DNA of 64,000 bases from Thermoflexus hugenholtzii JAD2 (GTDB lineage: Bacteria > Chloroflexota > Chloroflexia > Chloroflexales > Roseiflexaceae): the NCBI GenBank assembly GCA_945881915.1, contig CAMCVW010000003.1, positions 1-64,000 on the forward strand, in the 5' to 3' direction. How positions within the stretch are numbered: the stretch's first letter is position 1; every line of letters begins with the position of its first letter. A program made the position numbers and the translations under genes. Under the pieces are notes generated by a model. The model had not been told where the DNA came from. It saw only the letters and a list, made by a program, of their open reading frames with translations, and searched no databases. Below, piece by piece: positions 35,904 to 45,486 of the stretch.

Positions 35904-37097
35904 CTAGAACTGGAGCAACATTGCATCCGGGTCTTCGAGCATGTCTTTGATGTGGACGAGGAATCTGACCGCGGTGGATCCATCGATGATGCGATGGTCG
36001 TATGACAGTGCCAAATACATCATCGGGCGGATGACAATTTGACCATTCACAACGACGGGCCGTTCCTGGATTTTGTGCATGCCCAAAATAGCCACTTGCG
36101 GTGCATTCAGGATAGGCGTGGACATCAGCGAACCGAACACACCACCGTTGGTAATCGTGAAGGTGCCGCCCACGAGGTCACTCAACCCGAGTTTGTTTTC
36201 TCGTGCCCGTCGTGCGAGTGCATCGATTCCTTTTTCAATCCCTGCAAACGACATACTGTCTGCATCGCGCAATACTGGTACGACCAAGCCGTCATCCGTT
36301 GATACTGCGATGCCGATGTCGTAGTAGTTTTTGTAGACGACTTCGTCACCTTGGATTTCTGCATTGACGGCAGGGAATGCTTTGAGTGCGCTCACGGTCG
36401 CTTTGGTAAAAAACGACATGAAGCCCAAACCAATTGCATGTTGTTCTTTGAAGGTGTCTTTTTTGCGCTTACGGATGTCCATCACACGCGTCAAATCGAC
36501 TTCGTTAAAGGTCGTCAACATGGCTGCGGTTTGTTGTGCGAGGACCAAGCGTTGTGCGATGGTTTGACGCCGCCGGGACATTTTGACCCGTGTCTCGCTG
36601 CGTGGTGCTGCAGGGGTACTGATCACAGGAGTTTGTGATGCAACTGGGAGGCTAGTCGTTGCAGATGCATTGATGACATCCTGTTTTGTGATTTTACCAC
36701 TCGGGCCACTGCCTGCTACCGTGCGGAGATCAACACCGGATTCTGCAGCGACATTACGTGCGACAGGGGTTGCGGTATCGGTCTTGACAGTAGCCGCGAC
36801 AGGTGCAGTTGCAGTTTTTGCCTCTGCAGCAACGGGTGATACCGTCGTTGTTGCAGGCGCAGTTGCATCGAGGGTGGCAATGAGCTCGCCGACGGCAACG
36901 GAGTCCCCTTCGTTCTTGAGGATAGCAGTCAAAACACCAGCACTCGGTGCACTGACTTCGATGTTGACTTTGTCAGTTTCAAGCTCTGCAAGAACCGCTC
37001 CTGCCGCGACGGTTTGGCCGACTGCCACGAGCCACTTTGCGAGTGTGCCTTCGACAATAGATTCGCCCAAAACGGGAACTTTGACTTCGATGCTCAT
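35904..37097 (-). CDS. sucB: 2-oxoglutarate dehydrogenase E2, dihydrolipoamide succinyltransferase
   Basis: A 397-residue E2. Residues 1-78 are a lipoyl domain with [13 protein letters not shown] (lipoyl Lys), followed by an Ala/Thr/Val-rich linker. A peripheral-subunit-binding domain has [20 protein letters not shown], and a catalytic acyltransferase domain ends in [15 protein letters not shown] with the active-site His and Asp. It is encoded 15 bases after sucA in the same operon. The E3 partner (lpdA) is at 59528. Confidence 0.94.
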   Translation of the reverse strand: MSIEVKVPVLGESIVEGTLAKWLVAVGQTVAAGAVLAELETDKVNIEVSAPSAGVLTAILKNEGDSVAVGELIATLDATAPATTTVSPVAAEAKTATAPVAATVKTDTATPVARNVAAESGVDLRTVAGSGPSGKITKQDVINASATTSLPVASQTPVISTPAAPRSETRVKMSRRRQTIAQRLVLAQQTAAMLTTFNEVDLTRVMDIRKRKKDTFKEQHAIGLGFMSFFTKATVSALKAFPAVNAEIQGDEVVYKNYYDIGIAVSTDDGLVVPVLRDADSMSFAGIEKGIDALARRARENKLGLSDLVGGTFTITNGGVFGSLMSTPILNAPQVAILGMHKIQERPVVVNGQIVIRPMMYLALSYDHRIIDGSTAVRFLVHIKDMLEDPDAMLLQF

Positions 37098-37112
37098 ACG
37101 TCACTCCTGCAA

Positions 37113-39923
37113 TTATGAGGCAACCACCATTGCGGGTACGAGGTCTGCACTGTGTACCGCTCGGTGGATGATACGATTCTGCTCTTCTACATGGTCAGAC
37201 TGTGAGCCCTCGGCTGGGCTTGCGGATGCGGCACGACCAACATACCCAAACGGTACTGTTGCGGGGAGTACTGCTTTGATGTGCGGTGCGACATAACTCC
37301 ATGCACCCATGTTTTGTGGTTCTTCTTGGAGCCATACGACATCACGCAGGTTTCCGTACCCACGAACGACATCCGCCAATTCTTCCGTAGGGAATGAGTA
37401 TAGCTCTTCGATGCGGACAACGGCTACGGTGGTGCGCTCCTCCGATGGGATACTGGAAACCAAATCGACGTACACTTTGCCACTACACAAAATCAGCCGT
37501 GATACCACGTCGCGATTCTGTTGTACATCGCCATCATCGATAATCCGTTGGAACTTCCCATGGCTTAGATCACTCAGGGACGATCCCGCTTTGGCGTGTC
37601 GAAGCAAACTCTTGGGTGTCATGACAATCAATGGGCGAGGGTCTTCGGTGCGCAATACTGCTTGCCGCCGAAGTAAATGAAAATACTGTGCTGCAGTCGT
37701 ACAGTTTGCCACACGAATGTTGTCATCGGCGGCCATCTGTAAAAAACGTTCGAGACGCGCACTCGAGTGTTCAGGTCCTTGCCCCTCATACCCGTGCGGA
37801 AGCAACAAGACCATCGATGGTTGCAGTGACCATTTTTTTCGTCCGGAAACGATGAATTGGTCGATGATGACTTGAGCGCCGTTTGCGAAATCGCCGAACT
37901 GCGCTTCCCACAAGACGAGTGTGTCGGGCGAATGAGATCCATATCCATATTCAAAGCCCAAAACAGCATTTTCGGATAGTGGGCTGTTGTAGACAGCAAA
38001 CGACGCTGTGGACTGTGACAAATGATGCATCGGCACAAACGAATCGCCCGTCTCGAGATCATGCAAAACCAGATGCCGATTGCTGAATGTCCCACGTTGA
38101 CTATCTTGACCGGTCATGCGAATGGGAACGCCTTCGACGAGCAGCGATGCAAATGCCAATGCTTCTGCATGAGCCCAGTCGATTGCACCCGGAACCTCGA
38201 ATGCGGTCCGCCGTTTGTCGAACATGCGTGCCAGTTTGGGATTTATCGTAAATGCGTCGGGAACCGTCAGCAAACCGGTATTTAGGTCACGTAATACATG
38301 TTCAGTCACCGCAGTTTGTGTACGGCGCGCAAGCCCTGCGGGAGGTGTAGCTGGAGTCTCTGGCACGACGGGATTCGTTTGGGCTTGGTTTTTTGCATCA
38401 CGTAGGTTTGCTGTCGTTGCGTCAATGAGTTGTTGCACTTCTGCAGGAGTGATGATTCCCTCTGCAATCATTCTGTCAGCGAGCTTCTGACGCACCGTTT
38501 TATGCTGTGTAATCTGCGCATACATAAGCGGCTGTGTGAATGTTGGTTCATCACCTTCGTTGTGGCCCCAGCGGCGATAGCCTACCAGGTCAATCAGAAA
38601 GTCTTTATGGAATTCATTCCGGTATCCCAAGCCTAGTCGTCCAGCGACGATACATGCTTCGACGTCGTCTGCGTTGACATGCGCGATAGGGATTTCGAAT
38701 CCTTTTGCGAGGTCGGATGCGTAGAGCGTCGTTCGACTATCAGACGGATTGGTGGAAAAGCCGATTTGATTATTCAGAATGATGTGGATTGTTCCGCCAA
38801 TGCTGTACCCCTCGAGCCCAGACATATTCAGTGTTTCGGGGACGACACCTTGGCCTGGGAATGCTGCATCACCATGGATAATGATTGCCAGCGAGGCAGA
38901 TCGATTATGGCTTGGTGCTCCTGTGACCGTGCGGTCATCTTGCACGGCACGTGCACGACCAGCAACCACTGCATTGACAAACTCGAGGTGGCTGGGATTC
39001 GGGGCCAACGTAATTGGCATCGACGAAATGCCGGAATTGATATACGTACGTCGTGCTCCGAGATGATACTTTACGTCGCCAGTCCATCCATGAGCCTCGC
39101 GGACCACGGGTTGATGGGCATCGCGATGGGCATGGAGAAATTCACTCAGAATATGATGGTACGGCTTGCCCAAGGTGTGTGCGAGTACATTGAGACGACC
39201 TCGATGTGCCATTCCGATGACGATTTCTTTGGTGCCTTCGACCGCTGCATTCCGAATAATCGAATCCAGTATCGGTATAAGGACGTCACATCCTTCGAGG
39301 CTGAACCGTTTTTGCCCGACAAATGTGGTGTGCAGATACCGCTCAAACGTTTCGACTTCGGTGAGACGTTCGAGAATTTCGCGCTTGCGACGATCTGAGA
39401 ATCCATAGTGGTATCGTTTTGATTCGATTGAATCAAGCAACCATTTGCGTTCCGCATAGAAGTGGACGTGGTCTGTTTCGTACCCTGATGTACCGGAGTA
39501 GAGACGACGCAGGGCTTTAACGCCTTCAAACGCGTTTGGGTGTTCGTCTTGCATCGGACTTCGCAGAATCGAACTCGGCAAAGCCTGCAAATCGCGTGCG
39601 GTAATCCCGTGATACTCGAGTTCGAGTGCGGGATCACCCATTGGGGTTTTGCCGAGAGGGTCAATGATTGCTGCGAGGTGACCGACTTCGCGAATATAGC
39701 GAATCAATCGTGCTGCAGATATCGCCGTCGTGTTGTCGACGGACTGCGATGCGTCTGTCGTGGTAACGCGTACTGATGAACGATCTTCGAGTGGGGCAGT
39801 GAGTGATTTGAACCAGGCCCGCAGTTCAGGCTCTACGAGCTCTGGATTGCGTGTATATTCCTCGTATTGTTCGAGGAGATATGCCGCATTTGGACCGGAA
39901 AATTGCGCGAGCGTAGGACGCAT
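37113..39923 (-). CDS. sucA: 2-oxoglutarate dehydrogenase E1, thiamine-diphosphate-dependent
   Basis: A 936-residue E1o. The N-terminal segment LSGPNAAYL-like FSGPNAAYLLEQYEEY is typical. IGMAHRGRLNVL and IIHGDAAFPGQGVVPETLN belong to the ThDP- and metal-binding core, and SQRGTFSNRH and EFGYGYGSHSPDTLVLWEAQ-type sequences follow in the transketolase-like part. It decarboxylates 2-oxoglutarate in the TCA cycle. The ATG at 39923 has GAGGAG upstream. The presence of sucAB indicates an oxidative TCA cycle. Confidence 0.95.
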   Translation of the reverse strand: MRPTLAQFSGPNAAYLLEQYEEYTRNPELVEPELRAWFKSLTAPLEDRSSVRVTTTDASQSVDNTTAISAARLIRYIREVGHLAAIIDPLGKTPMGDPALELEYHGITARDLQALPSSILRSPMQDEHPNAFEGVKALRRLYSGTSGYETDHVHFYAERKWLLDSIESKRYHYGFSDRRKREILERLTEVETFERYLHTTFVGQKRFSLEGCDVLIPILDSIIRNAAVEGTKEIVIGMAHRGRLNVLAHTLGKPYHHILSEFLHAHRDAHQPVVREAHGWTGDVKYHLGARRTYINSGISSMPITLAPNPSHLEFVNAVVAGRARAVQDDRTVTGAPSHNRSASLAIIIHGDAAFPGQGVVPETLNMSGLEGYSIGGTIHIILNNQIGFSTNPSDSRTTLYASDLAKGFEIPIAHVNADDVEACIVAGRLGLGYRNEFHKDFLIDLVGYRRWGHNEGDEPTFTQPLMYAQITQHKTVRQKLADRMIAEGIITPAEVQQLIDATTANLRDAKNQAQTNPVVPETPATPPAGLARRTQTAVTEHVLRDLNTGLLTVPDAFTINPKLARMFDKRRTAFEVPGAIDWAHAEALAFASLLVEGVPIRMTGQDSQRGTFSNRHLVLHDLETGDSFVPMHHLSQSTASFAVYNSPLSENAVLGFEYGYGSHSPDTLVLWEAQFGDFANGAQVIIDQFIVSGRKKWSLQPSMVLLLPHGYEGQGPEHSSARLERFLQMAADDNIRVANCTTAAQYFHLLRRQAVLRTEDPRPLIVMTPKSLLRHAKAGSSLSDLSHGKFQRIIDDGDVQQNRDVVSRLILCSGKVYVDLVSSIPSEERTTVAVVRIEELYSFPTEELADVVRGYGNLRDVVWLQEEPQNMGAWSYVAPHIKAVLPATVPFGYVGRAASASPAEGSQSDHVEEQNRIIHRAVHSADLVPAMVVAS

Positions 39924-40064
39924 TACATACTCCTCAACCGACGGCGGTGCGCAAGGCACACCGTGGCACCTCTGCCAAGCCGTTGTAGTATAGAGTGCCA
40001 TCCATGCTCCGTCAAGAATACGTCCTGTCTCGTCTTGAATGGATGTCGAGGCAGACAGCAGCTT

Positions 40065-40073
40065 TGATATAAT
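40065..40073 (+). promoter_or_regulatory. Extended -10 promoter element for the nucleotidyltransferase operon
   Basis: TGATATAAT gives a TGn-extended perfect -10 hexamer (40068-40073), about 28 bases before the GTG start at 40101. No good -35 is seen 17 bases upstream, as expected for an extended -10. It faces away from sucA. Confidence 0.55.
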
Positions 40074-40100
40074 GATGACACGTTAGAAAGCGAGGTACCT

Positions 40101-40946
40101 GTGCGAATTACCCGCGCCCTCATTACAGCGGCTTCACCCGCCCAGAAAACACTCCCGCTCCAACGCCTCGTCGACCGTGATGGCACCGCCAAAACGGTCC
40201 TTCAGATTATTGTTGCCGAAGCACGAAACGCAGGAATAGAACATATTGTCATAGTCGTAGCACCAGGCACTGCAGATTCGTATGCTGGTGCACTCGCTGC
40301 TGATGTGCAACACGTGCAATTTGTCGAGCAGACAGAAGCGCGTGGGTACGGGCATGCGGTACTCATTGCCCAGCCTGCACTCCGCGAAGAAACGTTTCTC
40401 CATCTTGTGGGGGATCATATCTATATCAGTAATCAAACACGAGGCTGTGCCAAGCAGATTATCGACATTGCGGAATCCGAGGACTGTGCGGTATCTGCAG
40501 TACAGGCATCTCGAGAACATATCTTGCCGTATGTGGGGGTAATCGGTGGTCGCCCAGTTGCAGGTAAACCGCAGCGCTATTCTGTGGATCGCGTCATGGA
40601 GAAACCGACACCCACGGCCGCTGAGCAACATCTGCTTGTGCCGGGATTGCGTGTGGGGCATTACCTCTGCATGTTCGGCATGCATGTTCTCACACCGACG
40701 ATATTTGATTTATTGGCGGCAGATTTTCAGAGCAAACCTGAGTCGATGTTGCAGCTTTCCCCTGCTCTTGATGCACTCGCTCGGCAAGAACGGTATCTCG
40801 CAGTTTCAGACCTCGGAAAAAGATACGACACCGGCGCAACCTACGGACTTTTGGCAGCGCAATTAGCACTTGGGCTCGATGGGACTGATCGTCAGGAAGT
40901 CCTCGCAACCATCGCAGAGCTTTTACTCCAGCGCCGCATCGACTAA
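40101..40946 (+). CDS. GalU-like sugar-1-phosphate nucleotidyltransferase with a degenerate signature
   Basis: A 281-residue protein with the fold pattern of GalU/NTP_transferase enzymes: TARGYGHAVLIAQP-like EARGYGHAVLIAQPAL, FLHLVGDHIY (the nucleotide-metal Asp), DRVMEKPTPTAAE and KRYDTGATYGLL. The N-terminal GxGTRxxP loop that binds the triphosphate is replaced by AASPAQKTLPLQRLV, so catalysis may be reduced. The start is a GTG with GCGAGG upstream. The next gene, a kinase/pyrophosphorylase fusion, begins nine bases downstream. Confidence 0.75.
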   Translation: MRITRALITAASPAQKTLPLQRLVDRDGTAKTVLQIIVAEARNAGIEHIVIVVAPGTADSYAGALAADVQHVQFVEQTEARGYGHAVLIAQPALREETFLHLVGDHIYISNQTRGCAKQIIDIAESEDCAVSAVQASREHILPYVGVIGGRPVAGKPQRYSVDRVMEKPTPTAAEQHLLVPGLRVGHYLCMFGMHVLTPTIFDLLAADFQSKPESMLQLSPALDALARQERYLAVSDLGKRYDTGATYGLLAAQLALGLDGTDRQEVLATIAELLLQRRID

Positions 40947-40955
40947 GGAGTGTTT

Positions 40956-43900
40956 GTGTCACAGCTCTGTGCATTAATCACCAGCGAAATCCCCGCAATA
41001 CGCAATCAATCACTCACCGTGGTGTGCGCTACTTTGACGTATGCGGAGCTACAGTCGGAGTTGCACGCGCTGGAGCGATTCCGTCACGAGCAGACCAACC
41101 TCTACCAGCGTGTGCGGGCACTCTTTTTTTTGCATGCGTTGCATCGCTTTGTTTTGCCGCCTTTATACGATCGCAATCAGGCAGCCCTCATCCCATATGA
41201 AGGCTTCGTGCATCTGCTGAATCGACGATTTGAAGAAGCAATTACGGTATTCTTGGCGGCTTTCGCCGTACAGCCTTCCGATGCTGTTTCGAGTGCTTTA
41301 GCGCAAGCGTACCATCAATTGGCATTTCAGACACTTGCAGATCAAGTACGGCTGAGTGTTCGTGCCGTCCGCGGGAACCAATGGATGTTTCGTATGGGAC
41401 ACCCGGCTGACTACCCGTTACGCATTCAGCCGGTACTCCTTCAGCGGGATAGTGCCGGATTGTTCCCATACCTATTTGAGTCGACTCCCGTTCGCATGGA
41501 TTTATCACACAGCGCATGGAGCGACATTTTTTTCCTCGGTATGGACTATCCTGCGGGAGCACAGGTTTTAAACATTTCCGTTGATTTGGGGGTACGAGGC
41601 CATGATGAACAGACTAAGCCACCCGTAGAAGCCTACCTGCGGGTAATCGATGAACCACTGCTGCGTTTGACGAGTGTCGACCTCGGAAGTAGCGCAGATA
41701 TCCACCACGTGGCCGAAGTATTCGATTTTGGACGGGATTACCTGGGATTGCTCAAAGCAGCAGTGATTGCGGCAGGGATTGTTCCCCCTGGGATGGAACA
41801 CTCCAACACGTCTCTGGCTGATCTGCTCGCCAAATTGGTGGGAACTGGCAATGGCTTGGAACTTATCTCGTCTGTCAATGATATCCCCAAAGGGTCGCGT
41901 TTGGCTGTGTCGACAAATCTGTTAGCGGCGCTCATCAGTGTCTGTATGCGTGCCACCGGACAAACTGCGCATCTCGTGCATGGCCTTGCTGAGGATGAGC
42001 GTCGTCTCGTTGCAGCCCGGGCAATTCTCGGCGAATGGCTGGCAGGATCTGGTGGTGGATGGCAGGATTCGGGTGGAGTATGGCCAGGGATCAAGTTTAT
42101 TGAAGGGGTAGAGGCATTCCCTGACGATCCCGAATACGGCATCAGTCATGGCCGCCTTTTACCTCGACACACCGTCCTCGACACGTCCGTCGTCTCACTC
42201 GAAACGCGCGAAAAACTACAAAATAGCCTGGTGCTTGTACACGGTGGAATGGCACAAAATGTCGGCCCAATTCTCGAAATGGTCACCGAGAAATACCTGT
42301 TGCGCGAATCTGCAGAATGGAATGCGCGGCAAGATGCCATACGATACATGGACGATGTTCGCGCTGCGCTTCAACGAGGGGATATCCGCCAGCTGGGCGT
42401 AATTACGACGGCGAACTTCTTAGGTCCCATCCAAACGATTATTCCATGGGCCACAACCCGTTACACAGAAGGCCTGATTGCCGCCACGCGGGCACGTTTT
42501 GGAGAAAAATTTTGGGGATTTTGGATGCTCGGTGGGATGTCCGGTGGTGGCATGGGATTTATCGTTGACCCTTCTATCAAAGCTGAAGCACAAATCGCCT
42601 TACAAGAAATTATGGATGCCGAACGAGAATCTCTGCAGTATGCGCTGCCATTTGCCATGAACCCAGTCGTCTATGACTTTACCGTGAATGAGCGCGGTAC
42701 GTGGGCTGAGTTGCGAACCAGCCTAGACCACATTCTCCCAACGGGCTATTATGCTATCCATATGCCTCGACTACTGCGGACTGACCCGCAACAGATAAAC
42801 CCGACACGCAGAGTAGAGCTCGATAGATTTGGAGCAGCCTGTCTGACACGCCCTGAACTCGCCCGCGTCGTTCCCATGTTGTTTGATCAGATGCTTCCAC
42901 ATGTCACCTCGCCGGCAGAGCTCGGAGCAGCACTACGGGATGGCCTGTCGGCAAATGGCTTTGATCGAGATCTACACGAGCAAATTCGTGCGGATCTGCA
43001 GAGTGGGCGCATCGGCTTGATGCAAAATCGTCTGCCAGCAAGTGCATCCATCCGTGATGTCTATGCAACCGATGTGTTGACTGCTACCGGTGAGAGCGCA
43101 GGAAGTGCTGCACGCTTAGGTGAAGCTGCACTCCAACGTGGTGAAGTCGCGGTAGTCACACTGGCTGGTGGCGCGGGGAGTCGCTGGACTCAAGGCGCAG
43201 GGGTTGTGAAGCCACTCCACCCTTTCGCGCAGTTCGCAGGTCGACATCGCACCTTTGTTGAGGTTCATCTCGCCAAAAGTCGAATGATTGCATTGCGGTA
43301 CACGCACGCGCCTCAACACGTTTTTACGACCAGCTATTTGACGCATCGTCCCCTCCAAGAAGCATATGCCCGATCGTCACGTACGACTCCTGCGTTCGCA
43401 TATCCGGGCTCGGTCTTCCTGTCTGATGGCCGTTCAGTCGGGTTACGGTTTGTCCCAATGACTCGTGATCTGCGCTTCACATGGGAGGAAGTTCCCCACC
43501 AGTTGCTGGACGAACAAGCGCAAAAAATGCGCGATAGTGTGCATTCAGCACTGTTGCAGTGGGCGCATCGGAATGGGGAAGGCTCTGATTATACGGATAA
43601 TGTTGCACTGCAATGTATGCACCCGATTGGTCATTGGTTTGAATTGCCAAACATGTTTCGAAACGGTGTGCTCGCACAAATGCTGAGGGCAAATCCAGGA
43701 CTCAAATACTTGATGCTGCACAATATCGATACACTTGGAGCTTCGCTCGATCCTGAGCTGCTGGGGATGCACATCAAGTCTGGGCGTGCATTATCGTTCG
43801 AGGTGACTGCACGTCGGCTTGATGATCGCGGTGGGGGATTGGCGCGTGTCGATAACCATGTTCGACTCGTCGAAGGGCTTGCGATGCCTCGTATCGAATC

Positions 43901-44291
43901 AGAGTTCCAACTGCGATACTATAATACGCTCACAAACTGGATTGACATAGATCTGCTTCTCGCGTTGTTTGATTTGACACGTGACGATATCGAATCTCGC
44001 CCTGACCGCGTCAATGCAGCGGTGCGTAGTATGGCTCACCGTATGCCGACATATGTCACCATTAAGGATGTCAAAAAGCGCTGGGGTAATGGTCAAGAGG
44101 ATGTTTTTCCTGTGGCACAATTCGAGAAGCTCTGGGGGGATATGACTGCCCTCTCCGGCGAGGAATCAACATTTTTTCATGTTTCGCGCTTGCGTGGGCA
44201 ACAATTAAAAGACCAAGCACAACTCGACGGATGGGCACGTGATGGAAGTGCTTCGGCAATTGGGGCACTCTGTGCCTGGCCGCAGGAGTAA
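40956..44291 (+). CDS. Fusion of a fucokinase-like GHMP kinase and a UDPGP-type pyrophosphorylase
   Basis: A protein of about 1111 residues starting at GTG 40956, five bases after AAGGAG. Residues about 1-150 are helical and unassigned. Residues about 175-580 resemble a fucose/heptose-type GHMP kinase: VRMDLSHSAWSD, IPKGSRLAVSTNLLAA (motif 2, with GLGTSS degraded to RLAVST) and GGGWQDSGGVWPGIKFIEG (motif 3). Residues about 730-1060 resemble a UDPGP pyrophosphorylase: VVTLAGGAGSRW, VVKPLHP, LMLHNIDTLGA. Such pairs make a sugar-1-phosphate and then an NDP-sugar, as in plant FKGP, but there the order is reversed. Sugar and nucleotide are unknown. Confidence 0.78.
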   Translation: MSQLCALITSEIPAIRNQSLTVVCATLTYAELQSELHALERFRHEQTNLYQRVRALFFLHALHRFVLPPLYDRNQAALIPYEGFVHLLNRRFEEAITVFLAAFAVQPSDAVSSALAQAYHQLAFQTLADQVRLSVRAVRGNQWMFRMGHPADYPLRIQPVLLQRDSAGLFPYLFESTPVRMDLSHSAWSDIFFLGMDYPAGAQVLNISVDLGVRGHDEQTKPPVEAYLRVIDEPLLRLTSVDLGSSADIHHVAEVFDFGRDYLGLLKAAVIAAGIVPPGMEHSNTSLADLLAKLVGTGNGLELISSVNDIPKGSRLAVSTNLLAALISVCMRATGQTAHLVHGLAEDERRLVAARAILGEWLAGSGGGWQDSGGVWPGIKFIEGVEAFPDDPEYGISHGRLLPRHTVLDTSVVSLETREKLQNSLVLVHGGMAQNVGPILEMVTEKYLLRESAEWNARQDAIRYMDDVRAALQRGDIRQLGVITTANFLGPIQTIIPWATTRYTEGLIAATRARFGEKFWGFWMLGGMSGGGMGFIVDPSIKAEAQIALQEIMDAERESLQYALPFAMNPVVYDFTVNERGTWAELRTSLDHILPTGYYAIHMPRLLRTDPQQINPTRRVELDRFGAACLTRPELARVVPMLFDQMLPHVTSPAELGAALRDGLSANGFDRDLHEQIRADLQSGRIGLMQNRLPASASIRDVYATDVLTATGESAGSAARLGEAALQRGEVAVVTLAGGAGSRWTQGAGVVKPLHPFAQFAGRHRTFVEVHLAKSRMIALRYTHAPQHVFTTSYLTHRPLQEAYARSSRTTPAFAYPGSVFLSDGRSVGLRFVPMTRDLRFTWEEVPHQLLDEQAQKMRDSVHSALLQWAHRNGEGSDYTDNVALQCMHPIGHWFELPNMFRNGVLAQMLRANPGLKYLMLHNIDTLGASLDPELLGMHIKSGRALSFEVTARRLDDRGGGLARVDNHVRLVEGLAMPRIESEFQLRYYNTLTNWIDIDLLLALFDLTRDDIESRPDRVNAAVRSMAHRMPTYVTIKDVKKRWGNGQEDVFPVAQFEKLWGDMTALSGEESTFFHVSRLRGQQLKDQAQLDGWARDGSASAIGALCAWPQE

Positions 44292-44294
44292 ACA

Positions 44295-45446
44295 ATGTTG
44301 TATACCATGCATTTTTGGGATGAACTGTCGACGTTGCAACTCGCGTGCATCGATAGCCGAACTCCGCAATTACATCAGTGGCTTGCTGTTGATCGTGCGC
44401 GCCCCAGTACCATCCTGACACTCTGGCAAGCGGATGCGCTCTGCGGCTACTCAGTCATGACGCATGACCGGATAAGCATTGCTGGGACGGTTGTTGACGT
44501 CGCAACGATACGGATCCAGCAGCTTGAACAGGATGTAGCCGCTGAATACGCAGTGGAATTAGCAATGACGCAGGCCGGTGCCGCCCTCGAAGAAGGAATT
44601 GGAATCGTCCTCGTCCATGGACATGTATCAGTATGGTCACCCTTCGGATTTGCCCCGATATCTTTTGATGTACGTACGACCTGGACCGGGTCACGACTTT
44701 TTTCACAACCACAACCCGGTACAACAGTCGTTGGTCTCGGGGATGCGGTACTCCAACGACACATTGCCGACATGGCAAGGGCACGTCCTACCCCTGCTAT
44801 CGACATCGTAGACTGGGATTACCCGGTGGCGCAGAATTGGTTCCAACTATACAGTCGAGAAGGGCAATTACGTGCCGCTGCACACGCTGAATTTAATAAT
44901 CAAATGGTGGTATGCCGCCAAGCAGTCGTAACGGATGATGCTGCCGCTGGAGATCTCGTAGACGCTCTCTGTGCAACCTATGGAGCAGCAGCAGTCGATT
45001 TACGCACGGGCCCGACGCATCCTGTGACGCGAATGGCGTTGTTCTCTGGAGCGAACATGTCTCTGCATATTGCGCAGCCGGATTCGGTGCTCGCAGGAAT
45101 CATTGATTTACCAACCATGTTGACGGCACTGGTCCCCGTTTTCCGTGCGCGCATCGCTGCTTCTCTGTACCGCGACTGGGTCGGTGGTGTCCGAATCGAA
45201 ATCAGCGACGAACGCGCTATGATAATGTGCAATGCGAGTGATGTGTCGATTATCGACGGCACTCGTGAAGCTGTAGTGCGCATCCGGTCGGTAGAGCTCA
45301 GCGCACTCGCGCAACTCTGTTTCGGGTACCGCTCGGTCAGTGCGCTCCGGCGTGCAGGGTTGCTGGCGTGTGATGACACAGAGTTGCCACTGTGCGAAAT
45401 TTTATTCCCAGCATTGACCCCAGTCATCCCGGAATTTCGTCGTTAA
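44295..45446 (+). CDS. Eis-like GNAT acetyltransferase
   Basis: A 383-residue protein. The first part has a GNAT-like fold with VVDVATIRIQQ, then a second GNAT-like region and a C-terminal SCP2-like domain (RIEISDERAMIMC to the end), the three-part order of Eis-type N-acetyltransferases. The usual acetyl-CoA loop (V..eyRGrGlG.al) is poorly conserved in DVAAEYAVELAMTQAG, so activity is uncertain. AGGAG precedes the ATG. It lies four bases after the fusion gene, in an apparent operon. Confidence 0.6.
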   Translation: MLYTMHFWDELSTLQLACIDSRTPQLHQWLAVDRARPSTILTLWQADALCGYSVMTHDRISIAGTVVDVATIRIQQLEQDVAAEYAVELAMTQAGAALEEGIGIVLVHGHVSVWSPFGFAPISFDVRTTWTGSRLFSQPQPGTTVVGLGDAVLQRHIADMARARPTPAIDIVDWDYPVAQNWFQLYSREGQLRAAAHAEFNNQMVVCRQAVVTDDAAAGDLVDALCATYGAAAVDLRTGPTHPVTRMALFSGANMSLHIAQPDSVLAGIIDLPTMLTALVPVFRARIAASLYRDWVGGVRIEISDERAMIMCNASDVSIIDGTREAVVRIRSVELSALAQLCFGYRSVSALRRAGLLACDDTELPLCEILFPALTPVIPEFRR

Positions 45447-45486
45447 TGCGCGCACTCTGGTTCATTTGCCTGCAAAAGGATTACTG

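Noticed and set aside
36583-37296. Plus-strand open frame (237 codons) opposite sucB
   Set aside because: Created by the Ala/Thr/Val-rich linker of the E2 enzyme; no start signal and no domain.
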